A stretch of DNA of 64,000 bases from Nocardia sp. CC227C (lineage in GTDB: Bacteria > Actinomycetota > Actinomycetes > Mycobacteriales > Mycobacteriaceae). The stretch's first letter is position 1; every line of letters starts with the position of its first letter. Below, in pieces: positions 27,006 to 35,582 of the stretch. The stretch lies in contig NZ_JASITE010000005.1 in the NCBI RefSeq assembly GCF_030767025.1, positions 372,001 through 436,000 on the forward strand, in the 5' to 3' direction. Under the pieces are notes generated by a model. That model searched no databases, had not been told where the DNA came from, and was given only the letters and a program-made list of their open reading frames with translations. The position numbers and the translations under genes were made by a program.

Positions 27006-27964
27006 CAGTGCTGCTCCGTGAGTTGCAGGAACACCTCGTCCAGCGACGGCTGCCGCAGCCCGATGTCCACCACGTCGATGCGTTCGCCGCGCAGCCGCGC
27101 GATCACCTCGGACACGGTGTCCATGCCCTCCGGGGCGCGGACCACCAGGCGCGGATGGACGGTACTCGCGGCGGCGCTCCCGTCCGCGGGGGCCTCGACC
27201 AGTTCGAATCCGTCGAGCAGGGACAGCACCCGCGCGGTGTCGTCGCGCTCGATCAGGGTGACCTCGCAGACGGCCGCTCCGACTTGCTGTTTCAGCTGGC
27301 CGGGCGTACCGGCGGCGACCACCGAGCCGCGGTTGAGCATGACGATGTGATCGGCGAGCCGGTCGGCCTCCTCCAGATACTGCGTGGTGAGCAGCACGGT
27401 GATGCCCTCGCCCCGCAGTCCGGCGACGGTCTCCCACACCGCGGCGCGGCTGCGCGGGTCCAGGCCCGTGGTCGGTTCGTCCAGGAACAGCACCTCCGGG
27501 CGGGTGACCAGCGCGCTGGCGATGTCCACGCGCCGCTGCATGCCGCCCGAGAGCGCACCCACCCGGCGATCACGCACCGCCGCCAGATCGAACTGCTCGA
27601 CCAGTTCGTCGATCCGGACCTTCAGCCCGGCCCCGCGCAGGCCGGTGAGCTTGCCGAAGACGGCCAGGTTCTCCACGGTGGTGAGTCCGGCGTCCAAGGC
27701 GGCGTACTGCCCGGTGAGCGAGATCAATTCGCGCACCCGCGCCGCGTCGGCGACCACGTCGTGCCCGCAGATGCGGGCTCGTCCCGAGGTCGGCCGCTGG
27801 AGCGTGGACAGCAGTGTGACGGTCGTGGTCTTGCCGCTGCCGTTGGGGCCGAGCAGGCCGAGCACCTCACCGGGCGCCACCTCGAAAGATATCCCCTGCA
27901 ACGCCGAGACCTCGCCGTATGTCTTGACCAGATCGGCGACCTGTATGGCGGGTTCGGTCGACAC
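27005..27964 (-). CDS. ABC transporter ATPase, DrrA-like
   Basis: This 319-aa nucleotide-binding protein has Walker A GPNGSGKTT with Lys45, the Q-loop region LTGQYAALD, signature LSGGMQRR, Walker B VLFLDEPTTGLD, and a DrrA-type C-terminal extension. I place the start at GTG 27964, with GGAAGG 8 nt upstream. A TTG at 27994 is in frame but overlaps the iron box, which argues against it. First gene of the putative exporter operon. Confidence 0.88.
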   Translation of the reverse strand: MSTEPAIQVADLVKTYGEVSALQGISFEVAPGEVLGLLGPNGSGKTTTVTLLSTLQRPTSGRARICGHDVVADAARVRELISLTGQYAALDAGLTTVENLAVFGKLTGLRGAGLKVRIDELVEQFDLAAVRDRRVGALSGGMQRRVDIASALVTRPEVLFLDEPTTGLDPRSRAAVWETVAGLRGEGITVLLTTQYLEEADRLADHIVMLNRGSVVAAGTPGQLKQQVGAAVCEVTLIERDDTARVLSLLDGFELVEAPADGSAAASTVHPRLVVRAPEGMDTVSEVIARLRGERIDVVDIGLRQPSLDEVFLQLTEQH

Positions 27965-27986
27965 CTTGCATCCTTCCGTACTTTTA

Positions 27987-28005
27987 TTAGGCAAGGCTAG
28001 ACTAA
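27987..28005 (-). promoter_or_regulatory. IdeR/DmdR iron box of the exporter operon
   Basis: TTAGGCAAGGCTAGACTAA matches 15 of 19 consensus positions and lies 23 bp upstream of the ATPase GTG. It is consistent with repression by an iron-loaded DtxR-family regulator. Confidence 0.75.
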
Positions 28006-28087
28006 CTTACCGCGAGTGTAGGTGTGACCTGCCTCGCTCCGCACCAATCACTTTGGGAGACCTCACACTTCGGCGGCCATACTCGAC

Positions 28088-28106
28088 TTAGGATTGACTT
28101 GCCTAA
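28088..28106 (+). promoter_or_regulatory. Candidate iron box upstream of the MTB12-like gene
   Basis: TTAGGATTGACTTGCCTAA has perfect outer half-sites (TTAGG and CCTAA) but a weaker centre, about 14 of 19 matches. It lies about 60 bp upstream of the ATG at 28167. TTGACT within it could also serve as a -35 element. Confidence 0.55.
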
Positions 28107-28166
28107 TTTGCCTGGCTAGCGTGTGCTCTCGCTGCACGTTTCGCACGCTGTTCGAGAAGGGCTGTC

Positions 28167-28649
28167 ATGCCAAAGTTCATCAAAGTCGTCGCCATCGCCG
28201 TCTTCGCCGCCATCCTCGGCCTGGGCTTCGCGCAGCCCGCGTCCGCCGATGTGTCCATCCGCGATTCGCAGGTCTCCGACCTCTACGTCCGCGCCGACGT
28301 GCCGAGCCTGCACCAGATCGAGAAGCAGTTCGCCGCGTTCTGGAACCCGAACATCGGCATGGACGCCAAGGTGGAGGTGAGCTACAACGGCCCCAGCGCC
28401 CGCGGCGCGCTCGAGCGCGTCATGAGCAACAGCGCCACCATGGACTTCTTCTCCATCCAGGGCCGCGCGCTCGGCCCGGTGAACGTCGCCGGCAACACGA
28501 TGTCGGTCCAGGTCGAGGGCCTGATGGCGGGCTTCCCGGCCACCAGCACCACCTACCACTACATCCGCGAGGGCGGCCTGTGGAAGTTCGACTGGAAGAG
28601 CATCTGCCAGTCGATGCAGTGCGCCGGCAACCCGGACTTCGGCTACTGA
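28167..28649 (+). CDS. Secreted MTB12-like low-molecular-weight protein
   Basis: This 160-aa protein has a clear Sec signal peptide (hydrophobic core VVAIAVFAAILGLGFA, cleavage predicted after ASA at residue 27). The mature part has the layout of mycobacterial MTB12-type small secreted antigens: helical start, then a beta-rich domain ending with LWKFDWKSICQSMQCAGNP, whose two cysteines could form a disulfide. A candidate iron box upstream and position between siderophore transport genes suggest an extracellular role in iron acquisition, but no binding activity is known. A terminator follows. Confidence 0.7.
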   Translation: MPKFIKVVAIAVFAAILGLGFAQPASADVSIRDSQVSDLYVRADVPSLHQIEKQFAAFWNPNIGMDAKVEVSYNGPSARGALERVMSNSATMDFFSIQGRALGPVNVAGNTMSVQVEGLMAGFPATSTTYHYIREGGLWKFDWKSICQSMQCAGNPDFGY

Positions 28650-28666
28650 GCCACCGCTGACACCGG

Positions 28667-28706
28667 CGCGACCCCCTGATTGCGTCCACGCGATCCGGGG
28701 GTCGCG
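28667..28706 (+). terminator. Hairpin terminator after the MTB12-like gene
   Basis: CGCGACCCCC (28667-28676) pairs with GGGGGTCGCG (28697-28706) around a 20-nt loop, followed by TTGT. It lies 18 bp after the stop codon. Confidence 0.75.
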
Positions 28707-28768
28707 TTGTCGTGTCGGCACCGGAGAGGAACGAATCCGATTGTGAAACAGCTAGTCAGGACTGCCCT

Positions 28769-29503
28769 ATGATCAGCGTTCGCGGTGTGTCCAAGCGCTT
28801 CGGCGACACCGTCGCCGTGGACGACGTCAGCTTCGAGGCCGAACCGGGGGCCATCACCTATCTGCTCGGGCCCAACGGCGCGGGCAAGACCACGGTCATG
28901 CGCATGATCGCCGGGCTGGCGCGGCCGAATTCGGGGTCGATCACCATCAATGGCAAGACCCTGCACGACTTCCCGAACACCCTGCGCGAGATCGGGTTCA
29001 GCCTCGGCGCGTTCGCCCGCAATCCGCAGCACACCGCCACCCAGCACCTGCGGTGGCAGGCGCGGCTGGGCGGTCTGCCCACCTCGACGGTCGGCGCGGC
29101 ACTGGAGCGGGTCGGGCTCGAGCGGGTGGCCGGGCGGCCGGTCGGCAAGTTCTCCTACGGCATGTTGCAGCGGCTGGGCATCGCCTCGGCGCTGCTGGGT
29201 GATCCGAAGACCGTCGTGCTGGACGAACCCGCCAACGGGCTGGACGTCGAGGGCATCCTGTGGTTGCGCGAGCTGGTCGTCGGTCTGGCGGCGGAGGGCA
29301 AGTGCCTGCTGGTGGCCTCGCACAATCTCACCGAGGTGGAGATCACGGGTACCCGGATCGTCATCATGGGCAAGGGCGCGGTGCTGTCCGACACGACCAA
29401 GGAAGAACTGGTGGCGAAGGGAACCGAACCCCGGCGGCTGGAGTCGGCCTACATCGACATCACCAGCGGCAGTGTGGAATACGCGGCCGGAGGTGCGCGC
29501 TGA
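28769..29503 (+). CDS. ABC transporter ATPase
   Basis: This 244-aa CcmA/ABC-2-type ATPase starts at ATG 28769 (MISVRGVSKRFG). The frame is open to a GTG at 28712, but that stretch abuts the terminator and adds no conserved sequence. Walker A GPNGAGKTT has Lys40; signature FSYGMLQRLG deviates from LSGGQ, as is common in this subgroup; Walker B VVLDEPANGLD. TGATG couples it to the following permease. Confidence 0.85.
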   Translation: MISVRGVSKRFGDTVAVDDVSFEAEPGAITYLLGPNGAGKTTVMRMIAGLARPNSGSITINGKTLHDFPNTLREIGFSLGAFARNPQHTATQHLRWQARLGGLPTSTVGAALERVGLERVAGRPVGKFSYGMLQRLGIASALLGDPKTVVLDEPANGLDVEGILWLRELVVGLAAEGKCLLVASHNLTEVEITGTRIVIMGKGAVLSDTTKEELVAKGTEPRRLESAYIDITSGSVEYAAGGAR

Positions 29504-30291
29504 TGTCGATCGCCTACCTGGTCCGGGCCGTCCGCGCGGAAATGGCGAAACTGTCGTGGCGCAGCTCGGTGTGGTACTCGGTGGTGCCGCTGGCCGTGCT
29601 GATCCCGGTCGCGATCAACTTCGGCATCGCCAAGGCCACCCAGTCCAACGCGTTCCGGGGCGCGGGCGGCATGGACACCGACAACGCCGCCTACTGGATC
29701 CTCATCTTCTCCACCTTCATCCTCATGTCGGCCGGAGTGTCCTCGCTCAGCGCGGAATTCAAGGACCGCACCGCCGAGACGGCCTTCGCGATCCAGCCGC
29801 GGCGCTGGATCCTGCCGGTGGCCAAGCTGATCGTGTTCGGCGCGATCTCCGCCGTCACCGCCGGGCTCACCACCTTCGCGCTACTCGCCGGATTCCCGCG
29901 CGTATTTCCCGAGATCTGGGGTGAGGTCGACGCTTTCTCCGCCGACGGCGTGCGCCTGCTCATCGCGGTGCCGATCTTCGCCCTGCTCATCTGCGCGCTG
30001 GGGCTGGGACTCTCGGCGCTGGTGCCCAAGCCCGGCCTGGTCGTCATGATCGTGCTGCTGTGGAAATTCGGCATCGAGGTGTTCGTCACCTTCATTCCGG
30101 GCGATCTCGGGCTGCTGCTGCAACGGCTGTCGCCGTTCAAGAACGGTGAACTCGGCGTGGGTCAGCTGGCGACCATCGAGAGCTACTTCGGTGGGCAGAA
30201 CGGCTCGCTGGTCTACTTCGCGGCACTGTGCGTGGTGATCTTCGTGGTGGGCACCGTGCGGCTGTCCATGGTCGATACCCGAAGCGAGTAG
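29503..30291 (+). CDS. ABC-2 type permease
   Basis: This 262-aa integral membrane protein has about six segments, including VVPLAVLIPVAINFGIA, LLIAVPIFALLICALGLGL and VYFAALCVVIFVVGTV. It forms a two-gene ATPase-permease exporter with the preceding gene and shares its TGATG junction; ATG 29503 is chosen for that coupling. Substrate unknown. Location inside the iron island makes a siderophore-related role possible, although I see no iron box directly upstream of its operon. Confidence 0.8.
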   Translation: MSIAYLVRAVRAEMAKLSWRSSVWYSVVPLAVLIPVAINFGIAKATQSNAFRGAGGMDTDNAAYWILIFSTFILMSAGVSSLSAEFKDRTAETAFAIQPRRWILPVAKLIVFGAISAVTAGLTTFALLAGFPRVFPEIWGEVDAFSADGVRLLIAVPIFALLICALGLGLSALVPKPGLVVMIVLLWKFGIEVFVTFIPGDLGLLLQRLSPFKNGELGVGQLATIESYFGGQNGSLVYFAALCVVIFVVGTVRLSMVDTRSE

Positions 30292-30340
30292 AGCGAGTAA
30301 TTCGCCGCCGTACCCCGCGAGCACGAACCGCATACGAACA

Positions 30341-30380
30341 GGCCGCCCGGCCGGAACCTTCGGGTTCCCGCCGGGCGGCC
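30341..30380. terminator. Hairpin terminator between the permease and irtB-like genes
   Basis: GGCCGCCCGG-type arms (30341-30350 against 30371-30380) enclose an inner GGAACC/GGTTCC stem, giving a long two-part hairpin. It lies between convergent genes and can serve both. Confidence 0.75.
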
Positions 30381-30462
30381 TTCGGTCCTTCGTGGCCTTC
30401 GGTCCTTCGTGGGCTTCGGTCCTTCGCGGCCTTCGGTCCTTCGTGGGCTTCGGTCCTTCGCG
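30378..30462. repeat. 17-bp tandem repeat, five copies
   Basis: Five near-identical 17-bp units (GCCTTCGGTCCTTCGTG type) run head to tail at 30378-30394, 30395-30411, 30412-30428, 30429-30445 and 30446-30462, without spacers. Units alternate between two variants in the third to fifth copies. The array starts in the terminator arm and ends 26 bp before the irtB-like stop. Confidence 0.9.
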
Positions 30463-30488
30463 GACGTGCGCGCGAATCCGCCGGGCGG

Positions 30489-32234
30489 TCAGACCCGTTC
30501 GGCGGCGGCGATCCGCCAGCCCGCGGCGTTCTGCTGATGCGCCCAGAACTCCGCGAAGCGCCCCGAGGCGTCCAGCAGTTCCCGCACGGTGCCGTCCTCC
30601 ACGACGCGCCCGTCCTCCAGGAAGAGCACCCGGTCCGCGCCCGCGATGGTGGACAGCCGGTGGGTCACCACGATGCGGGTGCGACCGCGCGGATCGTCAC
30701 CGATGGCGGCGACCACGGCGGCCTCGTTCTCCGCGTCGAGCGCGCTGGTGCCCTCGTCCACCAGCAGCACCGAGGACTCCTTCAGTAGGGCGCGGGCGAT
30801 CGAGACCCGCTGCCGCTCACCGCCGGACAGCGCGGTGCCCTCATCGCCGACGAGGGTGTCCAAGCCGTCGGGCAGGCGGTCGGCGAAGGCGTCCACCCGC
30901 GCCAGCCGCAGGGCGGTGGCGAGCTGCTCGTCATCCGCGTCGGGATTGCCCGCGAGCACGTTCTCCCGGATCGTCCCGGCGAACAGGTACGGCTGCTGGA
31001 ACACCATGCTGGTATCGGCCGGGCGGTGCGCCGCGTCCACCGACGCGCGGTCGACGCCGCCGATCCGGACGCTGCCGGAGGTGGGCGTCTCCAGGCCCGC
31101 CACCAGTGCGAGCAGGGTGCTCTTGCCGGAGCCGGACGGGCCGACGACGGCGGTGGTCTCCCCGGCCCGGAATTCCAGATCCAGTCCGTCGAGCACCGGC
31201 GCGCCGTCCCCGTAGGTGAAACGCACGTCGCGCAGTTCGACCGCGGCGGGCTCGCCGTCGGCCCGGTCCGCCGCGGGCGCGCCGGCCGGTCCGCCCGCGT
31301 CGATGACGGTCCGGATGTCGCGCAGGGCGTTTCGGCTGGTCTCCACCGCGGCAGCCAGATCGCCCATGGCGGCGAACGGCTCCAGGAAGCGCACCACGAC
31401 CACGATGAGCGCGATGGCCTCCGGAATGCCGATGGTGCCGCGTACGGCCAGCCACGCGGTGGTGCCGGCGAGCAGCAGCAGCGCGATCTGGCTGGCCAGG
31501 CTGAACAGCACCTGGCCGGGGATGTTCAACAGCAGCAGGCGAACCGTGGCACCGTGTTGGGCGGCCAGCGCCGCGCCGGTCTGGCTGCGCTCGGGTTCCA
31601 CCCGGCGGGCCGCGCGCAGCGCGGCCTGGGTGCGCGCGAATTCCAGAATGCGTTCGGTGAGCGCGCTGTTGGACTCGGCCGCCACCCGATCAGCGTGCCG
31701 GGTGATGCGCCCGGTCGCCCACAGCGCGCCCAGCAGCAGCGGCACCGCCAGCAGCGCGACCAGCGCGAGTTGCCAGGCGATCGGAATCAGCGCCAGGGCG
31801 ATGGCGATCGGCAGCAGGATCGCCTGGATCACCGGGGTCACCAGATAGCCGACCAGACCCACCAGATCCGGTCCGGTGGTGGCGATGGCGCGGCGGGTGG
31901 TGGCCGCGTTGTCCTCGCTGAACCAGCGCAGCGGAATGCGCGCCACCTGCGTGGAGACGTCGCGCTGCGCATGGTCGAGGATGGTGAAGCCGAGGTCGAA
32001 GCCGACCCGGGAGGCGATCGAGTCCACGATCCAGCCGCCCGCCACCGCGACGGTCAGCAGCGCCACCCAGCGCCAGGCGTCGGCGGGGGTGTCGCCGAAC
32101 AGCGCCGAGACCAGCGGCACCACGAACACCACCGCGATGGCGCGCAGGATGGTGGAGATGACGGTCAGCGCGAGATAGCGGGCCACCAGGCCGCGCTGCT
32201 CGGCGGGCAGCAGCATCAGTATGGTGCGCGTCAT
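30489..32234 (-). CDS. irtB: IrtB-like ABC transporter half (iron-siderophore importer)
   Basis: This 581-aa protein has an N-terminal exporter-fold membrane domain (about residues 15-320) and a C-terminal nucleotide-binding domain: Walker [10 protein letters not shown] with Lys371, signature LSGGERQR, Walker [13 protein letters not shown]. IrtB pairs with IrtA; despite the exporter fold the heterodimer imports ferri-siderophore. ATG 32234 overlaps the irtA-like stop (ATGA); a 15-residue Arg-rich in-frame extension upstream is rejected. Gene order and overlap match irtAB. Confidence 0.88.
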   Translation of the reverse strand: MTRTILMLLPAEQRGLVARYLALTVISTILRAIAVVFVVPLVSALFGDTPADAWRWVALLTVAVAGGWIVDSIASRVGFDLGFTILDHAQRDVSTQVARIPLRWFSEDNAATTRRAIATTGPDLVGLVGYLVTPVIQAILLPIAIALALIPIAWQLALVALLAVPLLLGALWATGRITRHADRVAAESNSALTERILEFARTQAALRAARRVEPERSQTGAALAAQHGATVRLLLLNIPGQVLFSLASQIALLLLAGTTAWLAVRGTIGIPEAIALIVVVVRFLEPFAAMGDLAAAVETSRNALRDIRTVIDAGGPAGAPAADRADGEPAAVELRDVRFTYGDGAPVLDGLDLEFRAGETTAVVGPSGSGKSTLLALVAGLETPTSGSVRIGGVDRASVDAAHRPADTSMVFQQPYLFAGTIRENVLAGNPDADDEQLATALRLARVDAFADRLPDGLDTLVGDEGTALSGGERQRVSIARALLKESSVLLVDEGTSALDAENEAAVVAAIGDDPRGRTRIVVTHRLSTIAGADRVLFLEDGRVVEDGTVRELLDASGRFAEFWAHQQNAAGWRIAAAERV

Positions 32235-34879
32235 CGCACGGTCTCCTTCACATCGGCGGCGACGGCTCCGGCCTGCCACAACTGCTGGTAGCGGCCCTCG
32301 GCGGCGATCAGTTCGCCGTGGGTGCCGGTCTGGGTGATGCGGCCTTCCTCGAGCACCACGATCCGGTCGGCCTCGGTGATGGTGCGCAGCCGGTGCGCGA
32401 TCACCAGCACGGTGCGGCCCACGGCCAAGCGGTCGATGGCCTGCTGCACCAGGTATTCGGATTCGGGATCGGCGAAGGCGGTGGCCTCGTCCAGGATCAG
32501 CACCGGGGTGTCGGCGAGCAGCGCCCGCGCGATGGTGAGGCGCTGCCTCTCACCGCCGGACAGCGTGGTGCCGGAACCGAGTTCGGTGTCGTAGCCCTGC
32601 GGCAGCCGCAGGATTCGCTCGTGGATCTGGGCGTCGCGGGCGACCCGTTCGATGGCGTCGTTGGAGGCGTCCGGGACGGCGAGGGCGATGTTCTCGCGCA
32701 CCGTGCCGCGGATCAGCTGGGTGTCCTGGAAGACGAAGCCGATGCGGGTGTACAGCTCGTCGGGGGTGAAGCTGGTGATGTCGCGCCCGCCGACCCGGAT
32801 CGAACCGCTCTCGATGTCGTGGAAACGCGCCAGCAGCGCGGCCAGAGTGGACTTACCGGCCCCGGACGGGCCGACGAGCGCGGTGACGGTGCCCGGCTCC
32901 AGGGTGAGCGAGATGTTCGCGACCACCGGGACACCCGGGCGGTAGCCGAAGGTGACGTCGTCGAATTCGACATGGCCCGGCTGCTTCTCCGCCGCCGACC
33001 CGGAGTCGCCGTCGCGCACCGCGAGTTCGGGCTCGTCCAAGGCCACCTGGATGTGCTGGGCGGCGAGGCGGCCCTCCCGCAGCCCGGACAGGCCGTAGCC
33101 GATGCCCAGCAGACGCGAGCCGAAGGTGGTGCCCAGGAACAGGAACGGCAGCAGGTCGACCGGGTCGATCCGGTCGGACACCACCAGCGCGGTGCCCACG
33201 GTGAGAATGAGCCACAGGAAGGTGACCGGGCGGGTGATGAGGTCCATGGCGGACTTCTTGCCCACGAACGGCCGCTGCCAGTTGTCCAGGAAGCGGATGT
33301 AGTCGTCGAGGCTGCGCCGGAACGGTGACGCCGCCGCGCCGCCGAACACGCGGATCACCGGCTGGCCGTCGAGGTAGGAGGTGGCCTCGGCGTTCATGCG
33401 TTCGGCCCAGCGCTGCGACTGCATGATCTTGGGTCCGGAGGACGCCATCATGGTCAGCATGGTGAAGACATAGCCGAGCACCGGGACCAGCAGCACCAGC
33501 GCCAGCCGCCAGTCCACCCAGAACAGGTAGCCCAGCACGGCCAGCGGCGCGACCACCGCGGCGACCGCGTCGGTGACGGCGTGGGTCACCAGGTAGTGCA
33601 GCGAGAGGGTGTCGCCGGTGATCAGCTTGTTGATCTTGCCGGAGCCGCGGGCGGTGAACCAGCCCAGCGGCAGCCGGGCCAGCTTGCTCAGCAGGCGGCC
33701 GCGCAGATCGCGGCTGAACCGGGCGTCCACGGTGTGCAGCCACAGTTGCAGCGCCGATTCCAGCACCGCGCCGAACGCGAACAGGCCCAGCGCCCACAGG
33801 CCCAGGGACCACAGGGTCGATTCGTCGCCGCCCGCCAGCAGCTCCCGGGCCAACTCCACCAGCAGCAGGAAGGGCGCGAGCTGGACCAGGGTGACCAGAA
33901 CCTGGAGGATGCCCGCCACCCACAGCTTGGCGCGGATATCGGCGAACAGGCGGCTGCCCGCCTGGGAGCGCCAGCGTCCGCGCGGCGCGGCGGCGGGGGT
34001 GTCGGCGCTCGGTGCGCTCACGGCGGGGGCGGCCGGGGTGTCGACGGCCGGTTCGATGACCGTCACGGTCTCGTCGACCGGTGCCGCCTCGGCGGCGGCC
34101 GGGGCGTTCGCGGCCTGCGCGCGCTCGGAGCCGTCGCGCTCCTTGCCCATGGACCGACCGTGCACCCAGTACGCCTGGGCGTAGACATCGCTCTTGGGGA
34201 AGCCGAAGTCGTCCTTCAGCCGCGCGCGGATGTGTTTGAGCGACTTGGACTCCGGACCCGCCCACGCGTACCAGTTGGACCAGTCGCGGGCCTCGAGCGC
34301 GGCGGCGAAGGAGTTCTCCGAGGTGCGGGGCACCCAGTGCACCCGGGCGCGCGGATGCTCGGTGAGCGGGATGAGCAGATCGTCGTCGTGGTGCTTCTCC
34401 AGGTACACCTCGATCGCCACCTGCGGCGGCACGGCGGCCAGAATCGAGTTGATGGCCGGGATCGAGGCGGAATCGCCGATCAACAGGTACCCGGCGGGCA
34501 GATCCTCGGGGATCGGGAAACCCTTGGAGCCGAACGAGGCCACCTCGACCGTTTCCCCACCTGTGACCCGGCAGGCCCAGGCCGAGGCCGGTCCGGCGGG
34601 TTCGTGCAGCACGAAATCCACGGCGAAGCGCCCGGTTTCGAGATCCGCCTCGGCAATGGTGTAGCCGCGCTGGAATTCGGAGTCGGAGCCTTCCGGGTCC
34701 GGGAACCAGATCCGCAACCAGGCGGTCGGTTCGAGCGTGATCTCCTCGAAAAGGCTGGGCGAGGTCAGCCAGACCCGCAGCATGCGCGGCGTCGTCTGTT
34801 CGGTGTCGAGTACCGTTGCCGTGTGGTACTGAACGCCGAAGCCGCGTAGCACCGCCCCCTGAAACCCTCTGCGCGCCAT
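32231..34879 (-). CDS. irtA: IrtA-like siderophore importer with fused FAD siderophore-interacting domain
   Basis: This 882-aa fusion has residues 1-260 as a siderophore-interacting reductase domain: FAD site [10 protein letters not shown] and pyridine-nucleotide site [14 protein letters not shown]. An Ala/Pro-rich linker (about 260-330) follows, then an exporter-fold membrane domain and a nucleotide-binding domain: Walker [10 protein letters not shown] with Lys676, [20 protein letters not shown]. In mycobacteria IrtA imports ferri-mycobactin or carboxymycobactin and reduces the iron at the membrane. Its presence supports a lipid-tailed siderophore. Start chosen at ATG 34879 with GGAGGA 9 nt upstream rather than an in-frame start at 34939. 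Confidence 0.92.
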   Translation of the reverse strand: MARRGFQGAVLRGFGVQYHTATVLDTEQTTPRMLRVWLTSPSLFEEITLEPTAWLRIWFPDPEGSDSEFQRGYTIAEADLETGRFAVDFVLHEPAGPASAWACRVTGGETVEVASFGSKGFPIPEDLPAGYLLIGDSASIPAINSILAAVPPQVAIEVYLEKHHDDDLLIPLTEHPRARVHWVPRTSENSFAAALEARDWSNWYAWAGPESKSLKHIRARLKDDFGFPKSDVYAQAYWVHGRSMGKERDGSERAQAANAPAAAEAAPVDETVTVIEPAVDTPAAPAVSAPSADTPAAAPRGRWRSQAGSRLFADIRAKLWVAGILQVLVTLVQLAPFLLLVELARELLAGGDESTLWSLGLWALGLFAFGAVLESALQLWLHTVDARFSRDLRGRLLSKLARLPLGWFTARGSGKINKLITGDTLSLHYLVTHAVTDAVAAVVAPLAVLGYLFWVDWRLALVLLVPVLGYVFTMLTMMASSGPKIMQSQRWAERMNAEATSYLDGQPVIRVFGGAAASPFRRSLDDYIRFLDNWQRPFVGKKSAMDLITRPVTFLWLILTVGTALVVSDRIDPVDLLPFLFLGTTFGSRLLGIGYGLSGLREGRLAAQHIQVALDEPELAVRDGDSGSAAEKQPGHVEFDDVTFGYRPGVPVVANISLTLEPGTVTALVGPSGAGKSTLAALLARFHDIESGSIRVGGRDITSFTPDELYTRIGFVFQDTQLIRGTVRENIALAVPDASNDAIERVARDAQIHERILRLPQGYDTELGSGTTLSGGERQRLTIARALLADTPVLILDEATAFADPESEYLVQQAIDRLAVGRTVLVIAHRLRTITEADRIVVLEEGRITQTGTHGELIAAEGRYQQLWQAGAVAADVKETVR

Positions 34880-34969
34880 TATCGCCTGTCCTCCGATCGA
34901 TGTGCGGCGGAGGCGGCCCCACCTCAGCGCCAGCCGCACAGTCTCTCAGCTGGGGTTCCCACCTCCGAC

Positions 34970-34988
34970 TTTGGGTAGCCTACACATA
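34970..34988 (-). promoter_or_regulatory. Weak iron-box-like site upstream of irtA-like gene
   Basis: TTTGGGTAGCCTACACATA keeps the core TAGCCTA but matches only about 13 of 19 consensus positions. It lies about 90 bp upstream of the irtA-like start, the expected place for IdeR control, so I list it with caution. Confidence 0.35.
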
Positions 34989-35118
34989 CTTGGCACGCTT
35001 CGGACCAGTAGACGGCCACCGATCCACGCCGACAAGATCGAAGATTCGACCCGGCCGGATTCGGGTACTCCCTGCCCAGCGAGCCATCGTGGAGTCGAAC
35101 CGAACCCGGAGGCCGACG

Positions 35119-35292
35119 ATGATGTCGAAAAAACGTACGGAATTCCGCTCGCCCAACACCGAGATGGCCGACACGCCCACCGAGCGGCCACGCCCCAACC
35201 GCTCGGCCTGGGGTCACACCCGCTTCGACGCGCAGATCGCGCGCCTACGCCGGGAAGCCCTGGCGGCACTGGACGAATCCGACCGCGCCTAG
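35119..35292 (+). CDS. Small hydrophilic hypothetical protein
   Basis: This 57-aa protein starts at ATG 35119, with GGAGG 8 nt upstream (a second ATG follows immediately). It is rich in Arg, Pro, Thr and Glu, probably disordered for the first 35 residues, and ends in an amphipathic helix (FDAQIARLRREALAALDE). No family recognised. Divergent from irtA. Confidence 0.55.
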   Translation: MMSKKRTEFRSPNTEMADTPTERPRPNRSAWGHTRFDAQIARLRREALAALDESDRA

Positions 35293-35582
35293 CCGCGCCG
35301 TCGCATGAGGGACCGGCGTTCGTCCGTGACGGCCGCCGGAACCGCCGGAGCCGTTCGGCTGAGTCGGAATGTCGATCCCCTCCACCATCACCTGCGGTTC
35401 GGGCAGGGTGGCAGCGGCGATGGCGTAGGTGCGCCCGGCCGCGCTGAAGGTGACCCGCTCGGCGACCAGCCGGTTGGCGCGCAGTTCTCCGATCACCTCT
35501 CCGATCACCTCCGATGCCAGTTCGGCGGCCTCGTGCGCGACGTCCGGTTCGAACTCGAGTTGCCCCGTCTGCGCACGCTCGC
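35245..35582 (-). CDS. Possible C-terminal fragment or small ORF downstream of the MmpL gene
   Basis: On the minus strand a frame reads QLEFEPDVAHEAAELASEVI, then ELRANRLVAERVTF and AAATLPEPQVMVEGIDIP before a Gly-rich tail, and ends at 35245. Its composition looks like real protein (acidic helix, then beta strands). However, no good start codon lies after the MmpL stop, and the open frame upstream runs inside the MmpL gene in another register. It may be the residue of a gene that lost its 5' end, or be expressed by readthrough or coupling. It also overlaps the 3' end of the plus-strand mini-gene. Confidence 0.3.

Noticed and set aside
28712..28768. Upstream start for the ABC ATPase
   Set aside because: The 19 extra residues begin inside the region just after a terminator hairpin and add no conserved sequence.
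30378..30462. Short repeats considered as a CRISPR array
   Set aside because: Units are contiguous with no spacers, only 17 bp long, and no cas genes are in the window.
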